From: Bin55 sp963664665
GTDB lineage: Bacteria; Pseudomonadota; Gammaproteobacteria; Pseudomonadales; Azotimanducaceae
NCBI GenBank assembly: GCA_963664665.2
Contig: CAXXMH010000006.1
Coordinates: forward strand, 124,001 to 188,000
DNA: 64,000 bases
Reading direction: 5' to 3'
Part shown: piece after piece, positions 63,644-64,000 of the stretch
Layout of the letters: the number at the start of each line of letters is the position of its first letter
How positions within the stretch are numbered: the stretch's first letter is position 1
The notes under the pieces: generated by a model
Database searches by the model: none
Told to the model about the DNA's origin: nothing
The model's input: the letters and a program-made list of their open reading frames with translations, nothing else
Position numbers and translations under genes: made by a program

Positions 63644-64000
63644 CAATTGGCGCCACCGCCGTTAAACGGGTAAAAATCGTTCCTTGCGTAGAGGGTGGGG
63701 TAAATAAGCCATTTGCGACAGAGTCCCTGATCTGTCGACGGCAATGTAAACGGTCAAAAAGCGTGATTCCAAATGCGTCATCAGGAGAAAGCGTACTGGG
63801 TACGAGCGCTGGTGGATTCACTGGCATCGGTTGCGTTGGAGAGAGCCATTCACCCGGTGCACCGTCTTGAGGTACCTGCCGTTCTTCTATGGGTAGGAAT
63901 GGTTTACCCGTATCTCGGTCAAGTACGAAGACAAATCCCGTTTTCGTCACCTGAGCCACCACATCGTGAAGCTTGTCGTCGCGCCACACGGAATAGAGAC
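63644..64000 (-). pseudogene. PQQ-dependent membrane dehydrogenase, 5'-side fragment (runs off window, frameshifted)
   Basis: An internal part of the same quinoprotein dehydrogenase: LHDVVAQVTKTGFVFVLDRD, IEERQVPQDGAPGEW and PPSTQGTIF. The frame then shifts: a run of five A at 63672-63676 (forward strand) needs a sixth to read GTIFYPFNGGGANWG, the family motif. The coding sequence is open to the window edge, so the start is outside. The open frame nominally continues to 63597 inside the TnpB element. Confidence 0.82.

Noticed and set aside
1..64000. CRISPR array, tRNA or rRNA genes, prophage
   Set aside because: No regularly spaced repeats, no recognisable tRNA or rRNA segments and no phage structural genes were seen by reading; a computed scan (for example for tRNA) would be needed to exclude small RNAs.

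Overview
This window reads as chromosomal DNA of a free-living Gammaproteobacterium, probably an uncultured marine lineage. I base this on a roughly even G+C content by eye, dense genes on both strands, a single-chain long-form PurL, a MetX-type acyltransferase and many exported or membrane DUF proteins. No rRNA, tRNA, CRISPR array or prophage was recognised. The assignment is inference; no database was searched.

Layout. 1-3.2 kb: accessory genes (a partial Xre/ImmA-IrrE regulator overlapping a PIN protein, a GIY-YIG protein, a phytanoyl-CoA dioxygenase-like oxygenase). 3.3-11.7 kb: an amidohydrolase with a terminator, then an EF-G-like GTPase, tadA and purL in tight order. purL seems to begin at a CTG directly after the tadA stop. 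11.7-15.8 kb: a minus-strand block of Nudix, two DUF6644-like membrane proteins, a DUF6152 protein and two related exported proteins. 16.5-20.7 kb: a redoxin/cytochrome/monooxygenase-like chain and an oxidoreductase-SelD fusion. 20.7-24.2 kb: three overlapping minus-strand genes (GCS2-like ligase, AspA-like hydrolase, MetX-like acyltransferase). 24.3-32.2 kb: rhomboid, methyltransferase, VOC, a sigma-region-4 protein, a uracil-DNA glycosylase-like protein, an ADP-ribosylglycohydrolase and an HpcH/HpaI aldolase.

32.7-44.2 kb is the centre of interest: a compact sterol biosynthesis locus. A five-gene plus-strand operon encodes an SDR, a Rieske oxygenase, an ERG4/ERG24-type sterol reductase, a CYP51 and one 1125-residue protein that fuses squalene epoxidase to oxidosqualene cyclase. 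Across a TnpB insertion lie, on the minus strand, a squalene synthase and a membrane protein resembling EXPERA/emopamil-binding sterol isomerases. Together they could take farnesyl diphosphate to a 14- and 4-demethylated sterol. An SCP2 sterol-carrier protein, a sulfotransferase and a DUF1214-like protein follow at 46-48.6 kb.

48.7-64 kb: a MazEF pair, an orphan Phd antitoxin, a GrpB-like protein, a DUF3604/parvulin/HupE trio, assorted hydrolases, a GST and a HAD phosphatase. The window ends in a PQQ-dependent dehydrogenase gene broken by a second TnpB element. Both TnpB elements are bounded by inverted repeats, which is unusual for IS200/IS605-type units; one TnpB gene carries an in-frame stop and the other is intact.
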